A stretch of 64,000 nucleotides of DNA, from NCBI GenBank assembly GCA_021405325.1, contig QWII01000064.1, forward strand, positions 23,534 to 87,533. Direction: 5' to 3'. The notes under the pieces were generated by a model. It did not search any database. It had not been told where the DNA came from and saw only the letters and a program-made list of their open reading frames with translations. Within the stretch, counting starts at the first letter, position 1, and every line of letters starts with the position of its first letter. A program made the position numbers and the translations under genes. This stretch comes from Caldilinea sp. CFX5. GTDB lineage: Bacteria; Chloroflexota; Anaerolineae; Caldilineales; Caldilineaceae. Below, piece after piece: positions 42,118-50,060 of the stretch.

Positions 42118-43728
42118 ATGACAAAATCTGTTCCTACCATTTCGCGCCGTGCGGCGCTTGTCACCCTGGCCGCCGTCGGCGCGATTGCCGTCACCGGGCG
42201 GGAAGCGCTTCAACTCGCCGCCGACCCGGTCGGCGAGGAAGAATGTCACCCTGCACCCCTGAGCGAAAGCAATTTGACCAACCCACCCGCCAGCCAGCCC
42301 ACGACCGCAGCCGCCGAGTTGCCGTGGGCGCAACAGGGTGGTTTTATCAATGACGCCAGTTGTCTCAATCGCACGCCCATTCATGGCATTGTCCAGGTGC
42401 GCACCGAGGCTGATCTGCAGAACGCCCTGGCCTTTGCCCGTGAACATGGGCGCAAAGTAGCGCTGGCCGGCGTGCGCCACAGCATGGGCGGCCAGGCGTT
42501 TTACAACGATGCCGTTGTCCTCGACATGCGCGCTTTTAACGCCATCACCCTCAACGAAGCCGACCAGACTATCACCGTCCAGAGCGGCGCCACCTGGCAT
42601 GACATTCAAAACCTGCTCCACCCCAACTATGCCGTCAAAGCGATGCAATCCACCGACATCTTTACTGTGGGTGGTTCGATAGCGGTCAACGCGCACGGCA
42701 TGGATCACCAAGTCGGCGCCATCGGGCGGACGATTCGGTCGATGCGGGTTATGTTGACCGACGGCACAATTCAAACCCTCAGCGCCGGTGAAAACCCAGA
42801 GCTTTTCCGCCTGGTCATCGGCGGTTATGGACTCTTTGGTATTATTTTGGAAGCGACATTGGAGATCACGGCCAACGTCATCTATGAACCGGGGCGCCGC
42901 GTCATTCACTATGAAGCCTTTCCCGCCGTCTTTGCCAACGAACTGGCGCCCAATCCCGGTTTAGGCTTGATGTACAGCCATCTCTCGACGGCGCCCCAAT
43001 CGCTCCTACGCGAGATGTTGATCTACACCTACGAGCAACGCGATCTACCCGACGCCGTCATTGAACCGTTGGGCGAAGTCTCGGCCACCAAATTGCGGCG
43101 CTTTGTTCTCAACTTTTCCAAACAGGGCAACCTCCCCATGCGCATCAAGTGGTTTGCCGAAAAGCGCATCGAACCGTTGATGGAGAGTTGTTCCGTCAGC
43201 CGCGCCCAGGCCCAGAGCGAAGGGGAAGCCTGTCTGGTCTCGCGCAACCAGCCTATGCACGACTCGGTGAAATATTTGCAGAACAATCTGAAGAACGAAA
43301 CCGATATTCTGCACGAGTATTTCATCCCGCGCGAAAACTTTGTCCCCTTTGTCGATGGGTTACGGGCCATTGTACAGGAACAGCAGGTCAATTTGTTGAA
43401 CGCCTCGGTGCGTGTGGTTTATCGTGAGGAAAATTTTCTGAACTATGCCCCGGTTGACGCCTTCTCGGTCGTGCTGTATATCAACCAACGCATCGACGAC
43501 GCCGGCAATGAGAAAATGCGCACAGTGACCAGCGCGTTGATCGACCTCACCACCAGCCTCAACGGGCGCTTCTTCCTGCCCTATCAACTACACTATACAG
43601 CAGAACAACTGGAACGATCTTACCCGGAGATTCGCGCCTTCTTCGCCGCCAAACGCCAATATGACCCCGATCTGCTCTTGACCAATACGTGGTACGAGAA
43701 GTATGCGCCGAGTTTTATAGATGGGTGA
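42118..43728 (+). CDS. exported FAD-binding oxidoreductase (PCMH type) with Tat-like signal
   Basis: A 536-residue protein. The N-terminus MTKSVPTISRRAALVTLAAVGAIAVTG has a twin-arginine motif and hydrophobic stretch. The FAD_binding_4 domain starts near residue 90: IVQVRTEADLQNALAFAREHGRKVALAGVRHSMGGQAFYNDAVVLDM, with the His in RHS. FTVGGSIAVNAHGMDHQVGAIGRTIRSMRVMLTDG is the second flavin-binding stretch. The C-terminal RQYDPDLLLTNTWYEKY is common in sugar-lactone/alditol oxidase relatives. It probably folds with FAD in the cytoplasm and is exported. The donor is unknown. It shares the strand with the PII-like gene 23 bp upstream. Confidence 0.87.
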   Translation: MTKSVPTISRRAALVTLAAVGAIAVTGREALQLAADPVGEEECHPAPLSESNLTNPPASQPTTAAAELPWAQQGGFINDASCLNRTPIHGIVQVRTEADLQNALAFAREHGRKVALAGVRHSMGGQAFYNDAVVLDMRAFNAITLNEADQTITVQSGATWHDIQNLLHPNYAVKAMQSTDIFTVGGSIAVNAHGMDHQVGAIGRTIRSMRVMLTDGTIQTLSAGENPELFRLVIGGYGLFGIILEATLEITANVIYEPGRRVIHYEAFPAVFANELAPNPGLGLMYSHLSTAPQSLLREMLIYTYEQRDLPDAVIEPLGEVSATKLRRFVLNFSKQGNLPMRIKWFAEKRIEPLMESCSVSRAQAQSEGEACLVSRNQPMHDSVKYLQNNLKNETDILHEYFIPRENFVPFVDGLRAIVQEQQVNLLNASVRVVYREENFLNYAPVDAFSVVLYINQRIDDAGNEKMRTVTSALIDLTTSLNGRFFLPYQLHYTAEQLERSYPEIRAFFAAKRQYDPDLLLTNTWYEKYAPSFIDG

Positions 43729-43788
43729 TCACCCCTACCAGTCCAAAAACCGTTTGCCAACCGTTCTAACTTGCCTTATAATTCTACC

Positions 43789-44796
43789 ATGATTACTTAT
43801 ACACCGATTGTTCAACATTTGCCTTCCGATTTGCAAGTCGCACTGCTCCAATTGGTCGAAGCAGTGGAACAAAATCTGCGCGAGCAACTGACGCCGCCAC
43901 GTGAGGAAATTATCGACGTGCGTGCGATGAGCAATGGAATTATTGAGATGCAACAAGCTTCGCAACAACGAATGGCTCGTTTAGAAAATATATTACAGCA
44001 GGTTGCTGAAGCGCAACAACGCACCGAAGCGCGCATGGGACAGTTGACCGAAGCGCAACAACGCACCGAAGCGCGCATGGGACAGTTGACCGAAGCGCAA
44101 CAACGCACCGAAGCGCGCATGGGGCAGCTGACCGAAGCGCAACAACGCACCGAAGCGCGCATGGGGCAGCTGACCGAAGCGCAACAACGCACCGAAGCGC
44201 GCATGGGGCAGTTGGCCGAAGCGCAACAACGCACCGAAGCGCGCATGGGGCAGTTGACCGAAGCGCAACAACGCGCCGAACATGAATTAGCCCAACTAGC
44301 TTCCTCTGTTACTGAATTAACAAATAGTGTTCGCGTTATGCAACCACGGCTCGCCAAAGCGGATGGTCAGTTGCTGGAGCAGCGCTATATCGAACGGGCT
44401 TCCAGTTACTTTGGACGTTGGTTACGGCAAATTGAGGTGCTTTGGCCGGGTCGCCTGAATCGTACCTTGGAAGAAGCGCTAGACAATAAGCTAACACCTG
44501 ATGAAAAAGATGAAGTTCTTCGCTTGGATGCTATTCTACGGGGCAAGGCGGCATTGCCGACAGGTGCAGACGAAGTCTATGTGGCGTTAGAAGTATCGGT
44601 GACGGTTAACCAATATGATGTTGAGCGCGCCGCCAACCGTGCGGCGTTGTTGCGTCGCTTAGGTGTACGTGTTGTTCCCGTTGTTGCGGGTGAAGCAATC
44701 GAAGCCGAGGCTATTACCGCTGCACAAAGCAGTGCGGTTGCCATTTTGCGCAATGGCCGCCGCCAAGGCTGGGAACAGGCATTGGCGGCGGCTTAA
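43789..44796 (+). CDS. coiled-coil repeat protein with a nuclease-like C-terminal domain
   Basis: A 335-residue protein from ATG 43789 (MITYTPIVQHLPSDLQVALLQLVEAVEQNLREQL). Residues about 74-171 form six perfect or near-perfect 14-residue repeats (EAQQRTEARMGQLT) plus a decayed seventh, predicting a long parallel coiled coil. Residues about 190-335 resemble a PD-(D/E)XK fold: RLDAILRGKAALPTG, then EVYVALEVSVTVNQYDVERAANRAALLRRLGVRVVPVVAGE; Asp and E-x-S stand where D and E-x-K are usual, so catalytic activity is doubtful. Proteins with the same ends and variable coiled coils are frequent in Chloroflexota and cyanobacteria; function unknown. Confidence 0.8.
   Translation: MITYTPIVQHLPSDLQVALLQLVEAVEQNLREQLTPPREEIIDVRAMSNGIIEMQQASQQRMARLENILQQVAEAQQRTEARMGQLTEAQQRTEARMGQLTEAQQRTEARMGQLTEAQQRTEARMGQLTEAQQRTEARMGQLAEAQQRTEARMGQLTEAQQRAEHELAQLASSVTELTNSVRVMQPRLAKADGQLLEQRYIERASSYFGRWLRQIEVLWPGRLNRTLEEALDNKLTPDEKDEVLRLDAILRGKAALPTGADEVYVALEVSVTVNQYDVERAANRAALLRRLGVRVVPVVAGEAIEAEAITAAQSSAVAILRNGRRQGWEQALAAA
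44008..44301 (+). repeat. 42-bp tandem repeat inside the coiled-coil gene
   Basis: Six consecutive 42-bp units from 44008 to 44259 with only a few differences (GGGACAG or GGGGCAG, TTGACC or TTGGCC), then a seventh, decayed unit to 44301. The near identity at the DNA level points to recent unit gain by slippage or unequal recombination; the unit number may vary between strains. Confidence 0.92.
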
Positions 44797-44800
44797 GCGT

Positions 44801-45025
44801 TTATCGTCCGCAAGAGTTCAACATCCCCAGTCGGAACAAAACGTCCTGTAGTGGGGCAGCCGCAAGGCGTGTTTGCGTCTCCCGCCGGTTTGCTTGCCAG
44901 GCGAACAGAAGCAAGGTAGCCGCCAGCAAGAGCAGTAAATTGGCGGCCAACGTAAAGAGCCATTTCAAGACGGTTGATACGTACGCGTTTACTCCTTGGA
45001 CGTCAGACCCTTGATCAGTAGTCAT
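44801..45025 (-). CDS. small membrane protein, last gene of a membrane operon
   Basis: A 74-residue protein with one long hydrophobic segment (VLKWLFTLAANLLLLLAATLLLFAW) followed by a basic QANRRETQTR stretch, predicting one membrane span. Its start overlaps the end of the preceding gene by 11 bp, which supports it as a translated member of the operon. No known family. Confidence 0.65.
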   Translation of the reverse strand: MTTDQGSDVQGVNAYVSTVLKWLFTLAANLLLLLAATLLLFAWQANRRETQTRLAAAPLQDVLFRLGMLNSCGR

Positions 45026-46145
45026 AAATGTGTTCGACCGTGATGCCTTGTTGTTCCATTTGCGCCAGGACAGTGTGCAGCGCAGCCACCGGAATATTCA
45101 GCCCCAGCCGTTGGCGCGCCGGGTCGATCAGCACGGGCATGGCAAACATTACCTCAACATCGGGTAAACTGGATTGCCAATCGCTCGGTGCAAAGGCGGT
45201 CAACATGACATGATCGTTGCCGGCAAAATCAATAAAGCGCACGCCCCGCTGCGCCAGTTGTGGTGTCAGATCGGTGAAGGGTTGGTAGTGGGGAATGGTA
45301 ATCATGGCCCGCTGGTCATCAAACCGTTCGACCAGCCGCACAGCGGGTAGCGCGGCCAGCGTCTCGTCGGTCACGTTCTCGGCCGTGACAAAGATTTCCT
45401 CAGCCACGGCGCCATAGGTCACTTCCGTACCCCAGCCGATAAGCGCACCATAGCCGGCCTTGATCAGAAACTCAGCGCTCAAGGCCAACTTGCGTTCCCA
45501 CTTGCGAATGGGGTTCGGCCCCCACCAGTCGGTCGTCGTCCAGAGAGCGCGCAAATCCGCCATATAAGGATAATCAAACCAGGGGATGGCGTGGATAAAG
45601 TCGCCATAGGCTTTGGCATAGCGCCGCGCCAGCGCGTCTTCGGGCGTGAGTTCATCATTGCTGATCCACTCGGTGAAGCGGCCAATGGTTCCCTCATAGA
45701 TGCCTTTGATACCATTTTCCACCGTAAAGCTTGTGCCGATCACATAGAGCATCAGGTGGTAGCCGCCGTTAAATTCATAGTTGCCGGCGGTGACGCGACA
45801 GACGCCGGCATAGCCTTGCCAGTATTGCCAGACCGAAGCAAAGAAGGGAAAAGCGCTGGGCGCTTTTTCGGCGACATGGGCGGCATACTCATCGGCGCTA
45901 AAGACAATATACCATTCGGGGAAGGTGAGGTAGGTCTGATCTTCGGGGCGCAGATGGTCGCTGTGCGCAGCCCATGCCGCGGCCACAGCCGGTTCCCGCA
46001 CCGGCGGCGCGGCACTGACAGTGCGAAATGGGCCGCAAGTCACACCAATAAAAATTAACGGCGCGACGAGGATAATCACAATGATCAGCAGCGGAATGCG
46101 AATAATACGCCAAAGGCGGCGTAAGCCCTTCCTCAGATTACGCAT
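45015..46145 (-). CDS. membrane-anchored protein of unknown function
   Basis: A 376-residue protein from ATG 46145 (MRNLRKGLRRLWRIIRIPLLIIVIILVAPLIFIGVTCG). A basic N-terminus and one strong membrane segment are followed by a large outer domain rich in Trp and Tyr (TYLTFPEWYIVFSADEYAAHV, FASVWQYWQGYAGVCRV, NGGYHLMLYVIGTSFTVENGIKGIYEGTIGRFTEWI). No hydrolase motif is recognised. A Cys in the FRTVSAAPP region could be a lipid or disulfide site, but a lipobox is not clear. It overlaps both neighbours (8 bp upstream, 11 bp downstream), so the three genes form a tightly coupled operon. Confidence 0.75.
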   Translation of the reverse strand: MRNLRKGLRRLWRIIRIPLLIIVIILVAPLIFIGVTCGPFRTVSAAPPVREPAVAAAWAAHSDHLRPEDQTYLTFPEWYIVFSADEYAAHVAEKAPSAFPFFASVWQYWQGYAGVCRVTAGNYEFNGGYHLMLYVIGTSFTVENGIKGIYEGTIGRFTEWISNDELTPEDALARRYAKAYGDFIHAIPWFDYPYMADLRALWTTTDWWGPNPIRKWERKLALSAEFLIKAGYGALIGWGTEVTYGAVAEEIFVTAENVTDETLAALPAVRLVERFDDQRAMITIPHYQPFTDLTPQLAQRGVRFIDFAGNDHVMLTAFAPSDWQSSLPDVEVMFAMPVLIDPARQRLGLNIPVAALHTVLAQMEQQGITVEHIYDY

Positions 46146-46569
46146 AGCGGGTTTTGGTCTGGCTGCGGAAGAGAACAAAGCCAATCAGGACGGCAATACC
46201 GCCAATGAGAATGTGCGGGATGTTGGTGTTAATGTTATGGGCTAACGTATGTGAATCTACCAATTCAAAGTTTTTACGAAAAATCCCTAAATCCAGATAC
46301 GCCTCGCCAAAGAGCAGCCCGACAATGCCATCAAAGAAATAGACCAAGCCAAAGAGTCGGAAATAAAATTGCGTCGCCCAGGTGGAACGCATCGCCGCCA
46401 GCGCCGCCCAGACCGCTGAACCGGCGTGCAGCAGATCATCATGCAGTTGCAGGCTAAAGAGGCCAAAGAGCAAGCCCTGATCGTCTTTCAGGCCGGGAAT
46501 ATAGCTTAACGAAGCAATTGCCAGAAACATGGCGGCGTAGAGCCAGCCTAGTTTACGTATCGAATCCAT
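46138..46569 (-). CDS. four-helix membrane protein (DUF4383-like), first gene of the operon
   Basis: A 143-residue protein with four hydrophobic segments: LGWLYAAMFLAIASLSYIPG, DLLHAGSAVWAALAAM, FYFRLFGLVYFFDGIVGLLFG and IPHILIGGIAVLIGFVLF. NTNIPHILIGGIA and the LHDDLLHAGSA motif before the second helix resemble DUF4383-type proteins. Histidines near membrane ends might bind a cofactor, but that is speculation. It starts the three-gene membrane operon running to 44801. Confidence 0.75.
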   Translation of the reverse strand: MDSIRKLGWLYAAMFLAIASLSYIPGLKDDQGLLFGLFSLQLHDDLLHAGSAVWAALAAMRSTWATQFYFRLFGLVYFFDGIVGLLFGEAYLDLGIFRKNFELVDSHTLAHNINTNIPHILIGGIAVLIGFVLFRSQTKTRYA

Positions 46570-46706
46570 TGGTGAACTCTCCCAAGTTTGCTGAAGTATG
46601 AACAGTGTAAAACAGCTACCGAGGAGTATACCACAACCAAAGGTGCAAAAATACTGTCAAATTTGCTGTTTTCTTACATTTTTCGTATGACAGGGATTGG
46701 CGGCAA

Positions 46707-46778
46707 AGAGAGTGCGTTGCACGGGTCACAAAAGTTCCCATAGCAGCATCATCGTCTGACTCGTGCAACGCACTCTCT
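46707..46778. repeat. palindrome (AGAGAGTGCGTTGCACG)
   Basis: Arms 46707-46723 and 46762-46778 are perfectly complementary over 17 bases with a 38-base loop. A second CGCACTCT partial word follows at 46789-46796. It may be another short dispersed element. Confidence 0.65.
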
Positions 46779-46829
46779 ATTCGGCAAAACGCACTCTGAA
46801 TCTGAACTACATCCCCATTACAAATCCTC

Positions 46830-46908
46830 TTGACATGAAGGTTTCCATGAGCTACAATAGGCAATACATTATTGTATATAATTTTGTATATAATTTTATA
46901 TACAATTG
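46830..46908 (+). promoter_or_regulatory. promoter and AT-rich operator of the toxin-antitoxin pair
   Basis: A -35 TTGACA (46830-46835), 17-base spacer and -10 TACAAT (46853-46858) are followed by two head-to-tail copies of TTGTATATAATTTT (46872-46885 and 46884-46897) and an inverted TATATACAA. Several overlapping ATTGTATATA/TATATACAAT half-sites just after the promoter fit cooperative binding by the RHH antitoxin for autorepression. Confidence 0.6.
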
Positions 46909-46947
46909 TGTAACTGATATGATTAATCAAGATAAGTGGAGGGCAAG

Positions 46948-47193
46948 ATGAGTACAACGATTCGTATCAGCACAGAAACGCGAACTGTATTAAGTGAGCT
47001 AGTACAGATGACCGGGCTATCGATGCAGGCGGTTCTTGACCAAGCCATTGATATGTACCGCCGCCAACAAATGTTAATGGCGCTTAACGATGCCTATGCT
47101 GCTCTACAAGCCGACCAGAGTGCATGGAACGATTTAGAAGCAGAACGTGAGGAATGGGATGCAACGTTGCATGACGAATTGGAGCAGAACTAA
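46948..47193 (+). CDS. RHH-type antitoxin of a MazEF/PemIK-like pair
   Basis: An 81-residue protein. ATG at 46948 follows GGAGGGCAAG, which decides this start over earlier frames. MSTTIRISTETRTVLSELVQMTGLSMQAVLDQAIDMYRRQQ has the ribbon-helix-helix pattern, and the acidic C-terminal half (DLEAEREEWDATLHDELEQN) is the likely toxin-wrapping tail. The stop overlaps the toxin start by one base (TAATG), typical for such pairs. It should bind the palindromic operator region upstream. Confidence 0.87.
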   Translation: MSTTIRISTETRTVLSELVQMTGLSMQAVLDQAIDMYRRQQMLMALNDAYAALQADQSAWNDLEAEREEWDATLHDELEQN

Positions 47194-47540
47194 TGGCTGC
47201 ACAACCGTTACGCGGCGAAATTTGGTTAGCGAATCTTGACCCAACACTTAGTCATGAACAGGCGGGCAACCGACCGGTTCTTATCATATCGACAAATCAA
47301 TTCAACAGAGGGCCAGCAGGGTTGATTATGGTTTTACCCGTTACACGGACGGATCGGGGAATCCCTGCCCATGTTGTTGTAAACCCGCCAGAAGGCGGGC
47401 TTTCAGCGCGTAGCTTTATTCTTTGTGATGGCATTCGTTCAATTTCCAAGCGCAGACTTGGCCCTCAGGCTTGGGGTAGCATCAGTCCACAGACAATGAC
47501 AAGAGTCGAAGAATACCTACGCTTGTTACTTGAATTGTGA
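47193..47540 (+). CDS. MazF/PemK-type endoribonuclease toxin
   Basis: A 115-residue toxin. RGEIWLANLDPTLSHEQAGNRPVLIISTNQFN is the hallmark MazF start with the active-site Arg in the GNRPVLI segment. VMVLPVTRTDRGIPAHVVVNPPEGGLSARSFILCDGIRSISKRRLG supplies the Thr and following basic loop used in RNA cutting (first residues here read IMVLPVT). Length and spacing are normal, so it looks intact. It forms an operon with the antitoxin and is convergent with the EEP-family gene 17 bp away. Confidence 0.92.
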   Translation: MAAQPLRGEIWLANLDPTLSHEQAGNRPVLIISTNQFNRGPAGLIMVLPVTRTDRGIPAHVVVNPPEGGLSARSFILCDGIRSISKRRLGPQAWGSISPQTMTRVEEYLRLLLEL

Positions 47541-47557
47541 AATCTGATTTCATGACC

Positions 47558-48511
47558 CTACTCCTGCTCAAGCATCAGATCCGCCTGAACCGGAATGTGA
47601 TCCGAGCGGATGTCGCCGCCCTCGACATAATTCACCACGTGCCACGCCGGCGACACCAGAATGTAATCCAACGGCGCACCCAGCAGCACACCCGCCAATC
47701 GCCAGGTCAGCCCGATACCATAGCCTTGCATGGCGTATCGCAATTCCGTATTCGCTATCAATTGCCGCATCGGCTGCGACCAGGGCGAGGCATTGAGATC
47801 GCCCAACAGCATAAAGGGTTGCGTCGCCTCATTCGCCAGTTGCCCCATGAGCGCGATTTCGCTGTTGCGGCTGGCGGCCCAGTCGCCATTGATCGGCGGC
47901 AGAGGATGGATCCCCACAATGGTCACGGGTTGCCCTTGCCAATCCAACACCGCACGCAGATAGCGGCGCCCACGTCCGCCCGGTATCACCGTTTCGACCT
48001 CCTGAAAGGGTTGGCGACTGAGAAAGGCCACACCCAGCGTCATGCGCGACGGTTCGGCATGAAGATAAGGATACTTGTCCGTCAATTCTTCCCGTAACAC
48101 CACCAGCAAATCTTCCCGCACTTCCGACATAAAGACCAGATCGGGCTGGCGTTCACGAATCAATTCAACCACTTGACCATAGCCGGCATTGCTGGTGGAG
48201 ATATTGAGCGCCATCACGCGTAAGGGCGCGGCCGCGGTCGCCGCTTGGGCTATTGGGCCGATTGGGAGGAAAAAAGGTATCACAAGCATCAGATTGACCA
48301 GGAAGGCAGCGACTACGCCGAGCAAATAAAAGCGAAAGTCACGCAGCAGGAGGAGAATGAGTAGACAGAGTGCCAGGCCCACCGTATATTGCAGATGGTA
48401 ATGGGAGAGCAGATCGAACGTCCAGTGGAATTGACCGGCCAGGCTGCCACAGGTGAACAAGGTGAAGAGTAAGCCAAGCCCCAGGAAAATCCGATGAAAT
48501 ACCCGTTTCAT
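47558..48511 (-). CDS. membrane-anchored endonuclease/exonuclease/phosphatase family protein
   Basis: A 317-residue protein starting MKRVFHRIFLGLGLLFTLF. Three hydrophobic segments cover about residues 8-85, followed by the EEP catalytic domain: LRVMALNISTSNAGYGQVVELIRERQPDLVFMSEV (Asn and Glu metal ligands), VTIVGIHPLPPING, FMLLGDLNASPWSQPMRQLI (Asp/Asn) and GGDIRSDHIPVQADL (Asp-His). All catalytic positions are present. The soluble part should face outside. Such proteins act on phosphodiester or phosphate substrates; the target is unknown. Confidence 0.88.
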   Translation of the reverse strand: MKRVFHRIFLGLGLLFTLFTCGSLAGQFHWTFDLLSHYHLQYTVGLALCLLILLLLRDFRFYLLGVVAAFLVNLMLVIPFFLPIGPIAQAATAAAPLRVMALNISTSNAGYGQVVELIRERQPDLVFMSEVREDLLVVLREELTDKYPYLHAEPSRMTLGVAFLSRQPFQEVETVIPGGRGRRYLRAVLDWQGQPVTIVGIHPLPPINGDWAASRNSEIALMGQLANEATQPFMLLGDLNASPWSQPMRQLIANTELRYAMQGYGIGLTWRLAGVLLGAPLDYILVSPAWHVVNYVEGGDIRSDHIPVQADLMLEQE

Positions 48512-48632
48512 AAACTAAAGCCGCCTTTTGCCGGAATACAGATGAACGAAATTCTGTTCGCTGAAGCGCCGCTGTGATATACTGAATCCTATCCGTTATC
48601 ATACAACAACTCAACAGAAAGTGCAGAAAAGC

Positions 48633-49511
48633 ATGAAAATTGGTGTCAGTTCCTATAGCTTTAGCCGTCTGGTCAATGCCGGTGTGCTGGAACAGATCGC
48701 GGTGATCGGTAAGGCCAAAGAGATTGGCTTTGATGTCATCGAATTTTCCACCATCGCCGTCCCCGCCGGCAAAACCCTGCCGGAGTACGCCAAAGCGTTG
48801 CGCGCCGAAGCAGATCGCCAGGGCATGGCGATTGTCAATTATACGATTGGCGCTGATTTCCTGAAAGGCTCCAACGGCAATTTACAGGCCGAGATCGAAC
48901 GGGTCAAACGGGAAGTCGATATTGCCGCCATCCTGGGCGTCCCCGGTATGCGTCACGACGCCTCTAGCGGCTGGCCGGCGACCCATAGCGGCCCCAAGAG
49001 CTTTGACGCCGCCTTGCCCCGTCTTGCCGAAGGCTGTCGCGCCGTCACCGAATATGCGGCAAGCAAAGGCATCAAGACGATGGTGGAGAATCACGGCTTC
49101 TTCTGCCAGGAGAGCATCCGTGTCGAGAAATTAGTTACGGCGGTCGATCACCCCAACTTTGGCATCTTGGTCGATATGGGCAACTTCCTCTGCGCTGATG
49201 ACGAACCGACCATCGCCGTGAGCCGCTTGATGCCCTATGCCTTTCACTGTCACGCTAAAGATTTTCATGTCAAGCCGGGAAGTGATGTGGCGCCGGGCAA
49301 AGGTTGGTTCCAGTCCCGTGCCGGCAACTATCTCCGGGGCGCGATTATCGGGCATGGCAATGTCCCTGTCTGGCAATGTCTCAAGATCATGCAGCGCGAC
49401 GGCTATCAGGGCGTCCTGTCGATTGAATACGAAGGCATCGAAGATGTGTTGATGGGCATTCAAATCGGGCATGATAACTTGCGTCGTATGGTAGGGATGT
49501 TGGGCAATTAA
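48633..49511 (+). CDS. sugar phosphate isomerase/epimerase-like TIM-barrel protein
   Basis: A 292-residue AP-endonuclease-2-type barrel from ATG 48633 (MKIGVSSYSFSRLVNAG); a GTG at 48621 is the alternative. IGFDVIEFSTIAV, KTMVENHGFFCQESIRVEKLVTAVDHPNFGILVDMGNF (metal-binding Glu, His, Asp), AFHCHAKDFHVKPG and GVLSIEYEG carry the expected metal ligands (Glu, Asp, His, Glu). It probably isomerises a keto-sugar or inositol derivative. It is followed 2 bp later by the YchJ gene, so they share a transcript. Confidence 0.88.
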   Translation: MKIGVSSYSFSRLVNAGVLEQIAVIGKAKEIGFDVIEFSTIAVPAGKTLPEYAKALRAEADRQGMAIVNYTIGADFLKGSNGNLQAEIERVKREVDIAAILGVPGMRHDASSGWPATHSGPKSFDAALPRLAEGCRAVTEYAASKGIKTMVENHGFFCQESIRVEKLVTAVDHPNFGILVDMGNFLCADDEPTIAVSRLMPYAFHCHAKDFHVKPGSDVAPGKGWFQSRAGNYLRGAIIGHGNVPVWQCLKIMQRDGYQGVLSIEYEGIEDVLMGIQIGHDNLRRMVGMLGN

Positions 49512-49513
49512 CC

Positions 49514-49978
49514 ATGTTGAACGAGCGCTGTCCTTGCGGTAGTGGCAATCTGTATCAGGCTTGTTGTCAACCATACCTGGCCGGCAAGGCAATTCCTTCA
49601 TCACCGGAGCAGTTAATGCGGTCGCGCTATAGCGCGTTCTGCACAGGCCAGGTCGATTATTTGATCGCCACGCGCCACCCCAGCAAACGCCAGGACGATG
49701 ACCGACAGAGCCTGTCACAGACGATAGCCATGACCGAATGGTTACATTTGCGCGTCCTCCATAGTCAAGCAGCGGCGGAGACAGGCACAGTCGAATTTGT
49801 AGCCTTCTTCAAAGCGCAAGGCCAAGTCAGCCAGTTGCACGAACGCTCCGACTTTGTCCACCAGGATGGCCGCTGGTATTACCTGCAAGGCCAGCACTTG
49901 CCGCCGATCCGCCTGGAACGCAACGACCCTTGCTGGTGCGGCAGTGGGAAAAAGGTTAAGAAGTGCCACGGAAGGTGA
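49514..49978 (+). CDS. YchJ-family protein with two SEC-C zinc motifs
   Basis: A 154-residue protein of normal YchJ length. The N-terminal SEC-C motif is CPCGSGNLYQACCQPYLAG, and the C-terminal one is CWCGSGKKVKKCHG; each binds one zinc. The middle part (PEQLMRSRYSAFCTGQVDYLIATRHPSKR...) is the NTF2-like YchJ core. Biochemical role is unproven. It starts 2 bp after the isomerase-like gene. Confidence 0.92.
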   Translation: MLNERCPCGSGNLYQACCQPYLAGKAIPSSPEQLMRSRYSAFCTGQVDYLIATRHPSKRQDDDRQSLSQTIAMTEWLHLRVLHSQAAAETGTVEFVAFFKAQGQVSQLHERSDFVHQDGRWYYLQGQHLPPIRLERNDPCWCGSGKKVKKCHGR

Positions 49979-49982
49979 TAAT

Positions 49983-50060
49983 GTGCTGCGTGCTGCGTGC
50001 TGCGTGGCCTGAGCCTGTCGAAGGCCACGAATCACGCAGCACGCAGCACGAATCACGCGC
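49983..50060. repeat. TTCGACAGGCTCA-centred palindrome, site 5 (inverted), heptamer arms
   Basis: The core lies at 50010-50022 as TGAGCCTGTCGAA, the reverse complement of site 4. The left arm is 7-bp units GTGCTGC x3 then GTGGCC. The right arm is GGCCACG AATCACG CAGCACG CAGCACG AATCACG. The arms agree in register, but some units are exchanged (AATCACG for CAGCACG), which shows that units change as wholes. It fills the gap between convergent YchJ and mannonate dehydratase genes. Confidence 0.85.

Larger units (their letters stand above)
46570..46947. other. 378-bp gap with palindrome and toxin-antitoxin promoter region
   Basis: The gap between the membrane operon and the antitoxin gene contains the palindrome at 46707-46778 and the promoter/operator at 46830-46908. 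No further gene is supported. Confidence 0.6.

Noticed and set aside
43993..44283. Repeat protein on the minus strand opposite the coiled-coil gene
   Set aside because: The 42-bp units are open in several frames; only the plus frame has unique ends resembling a real protein family.
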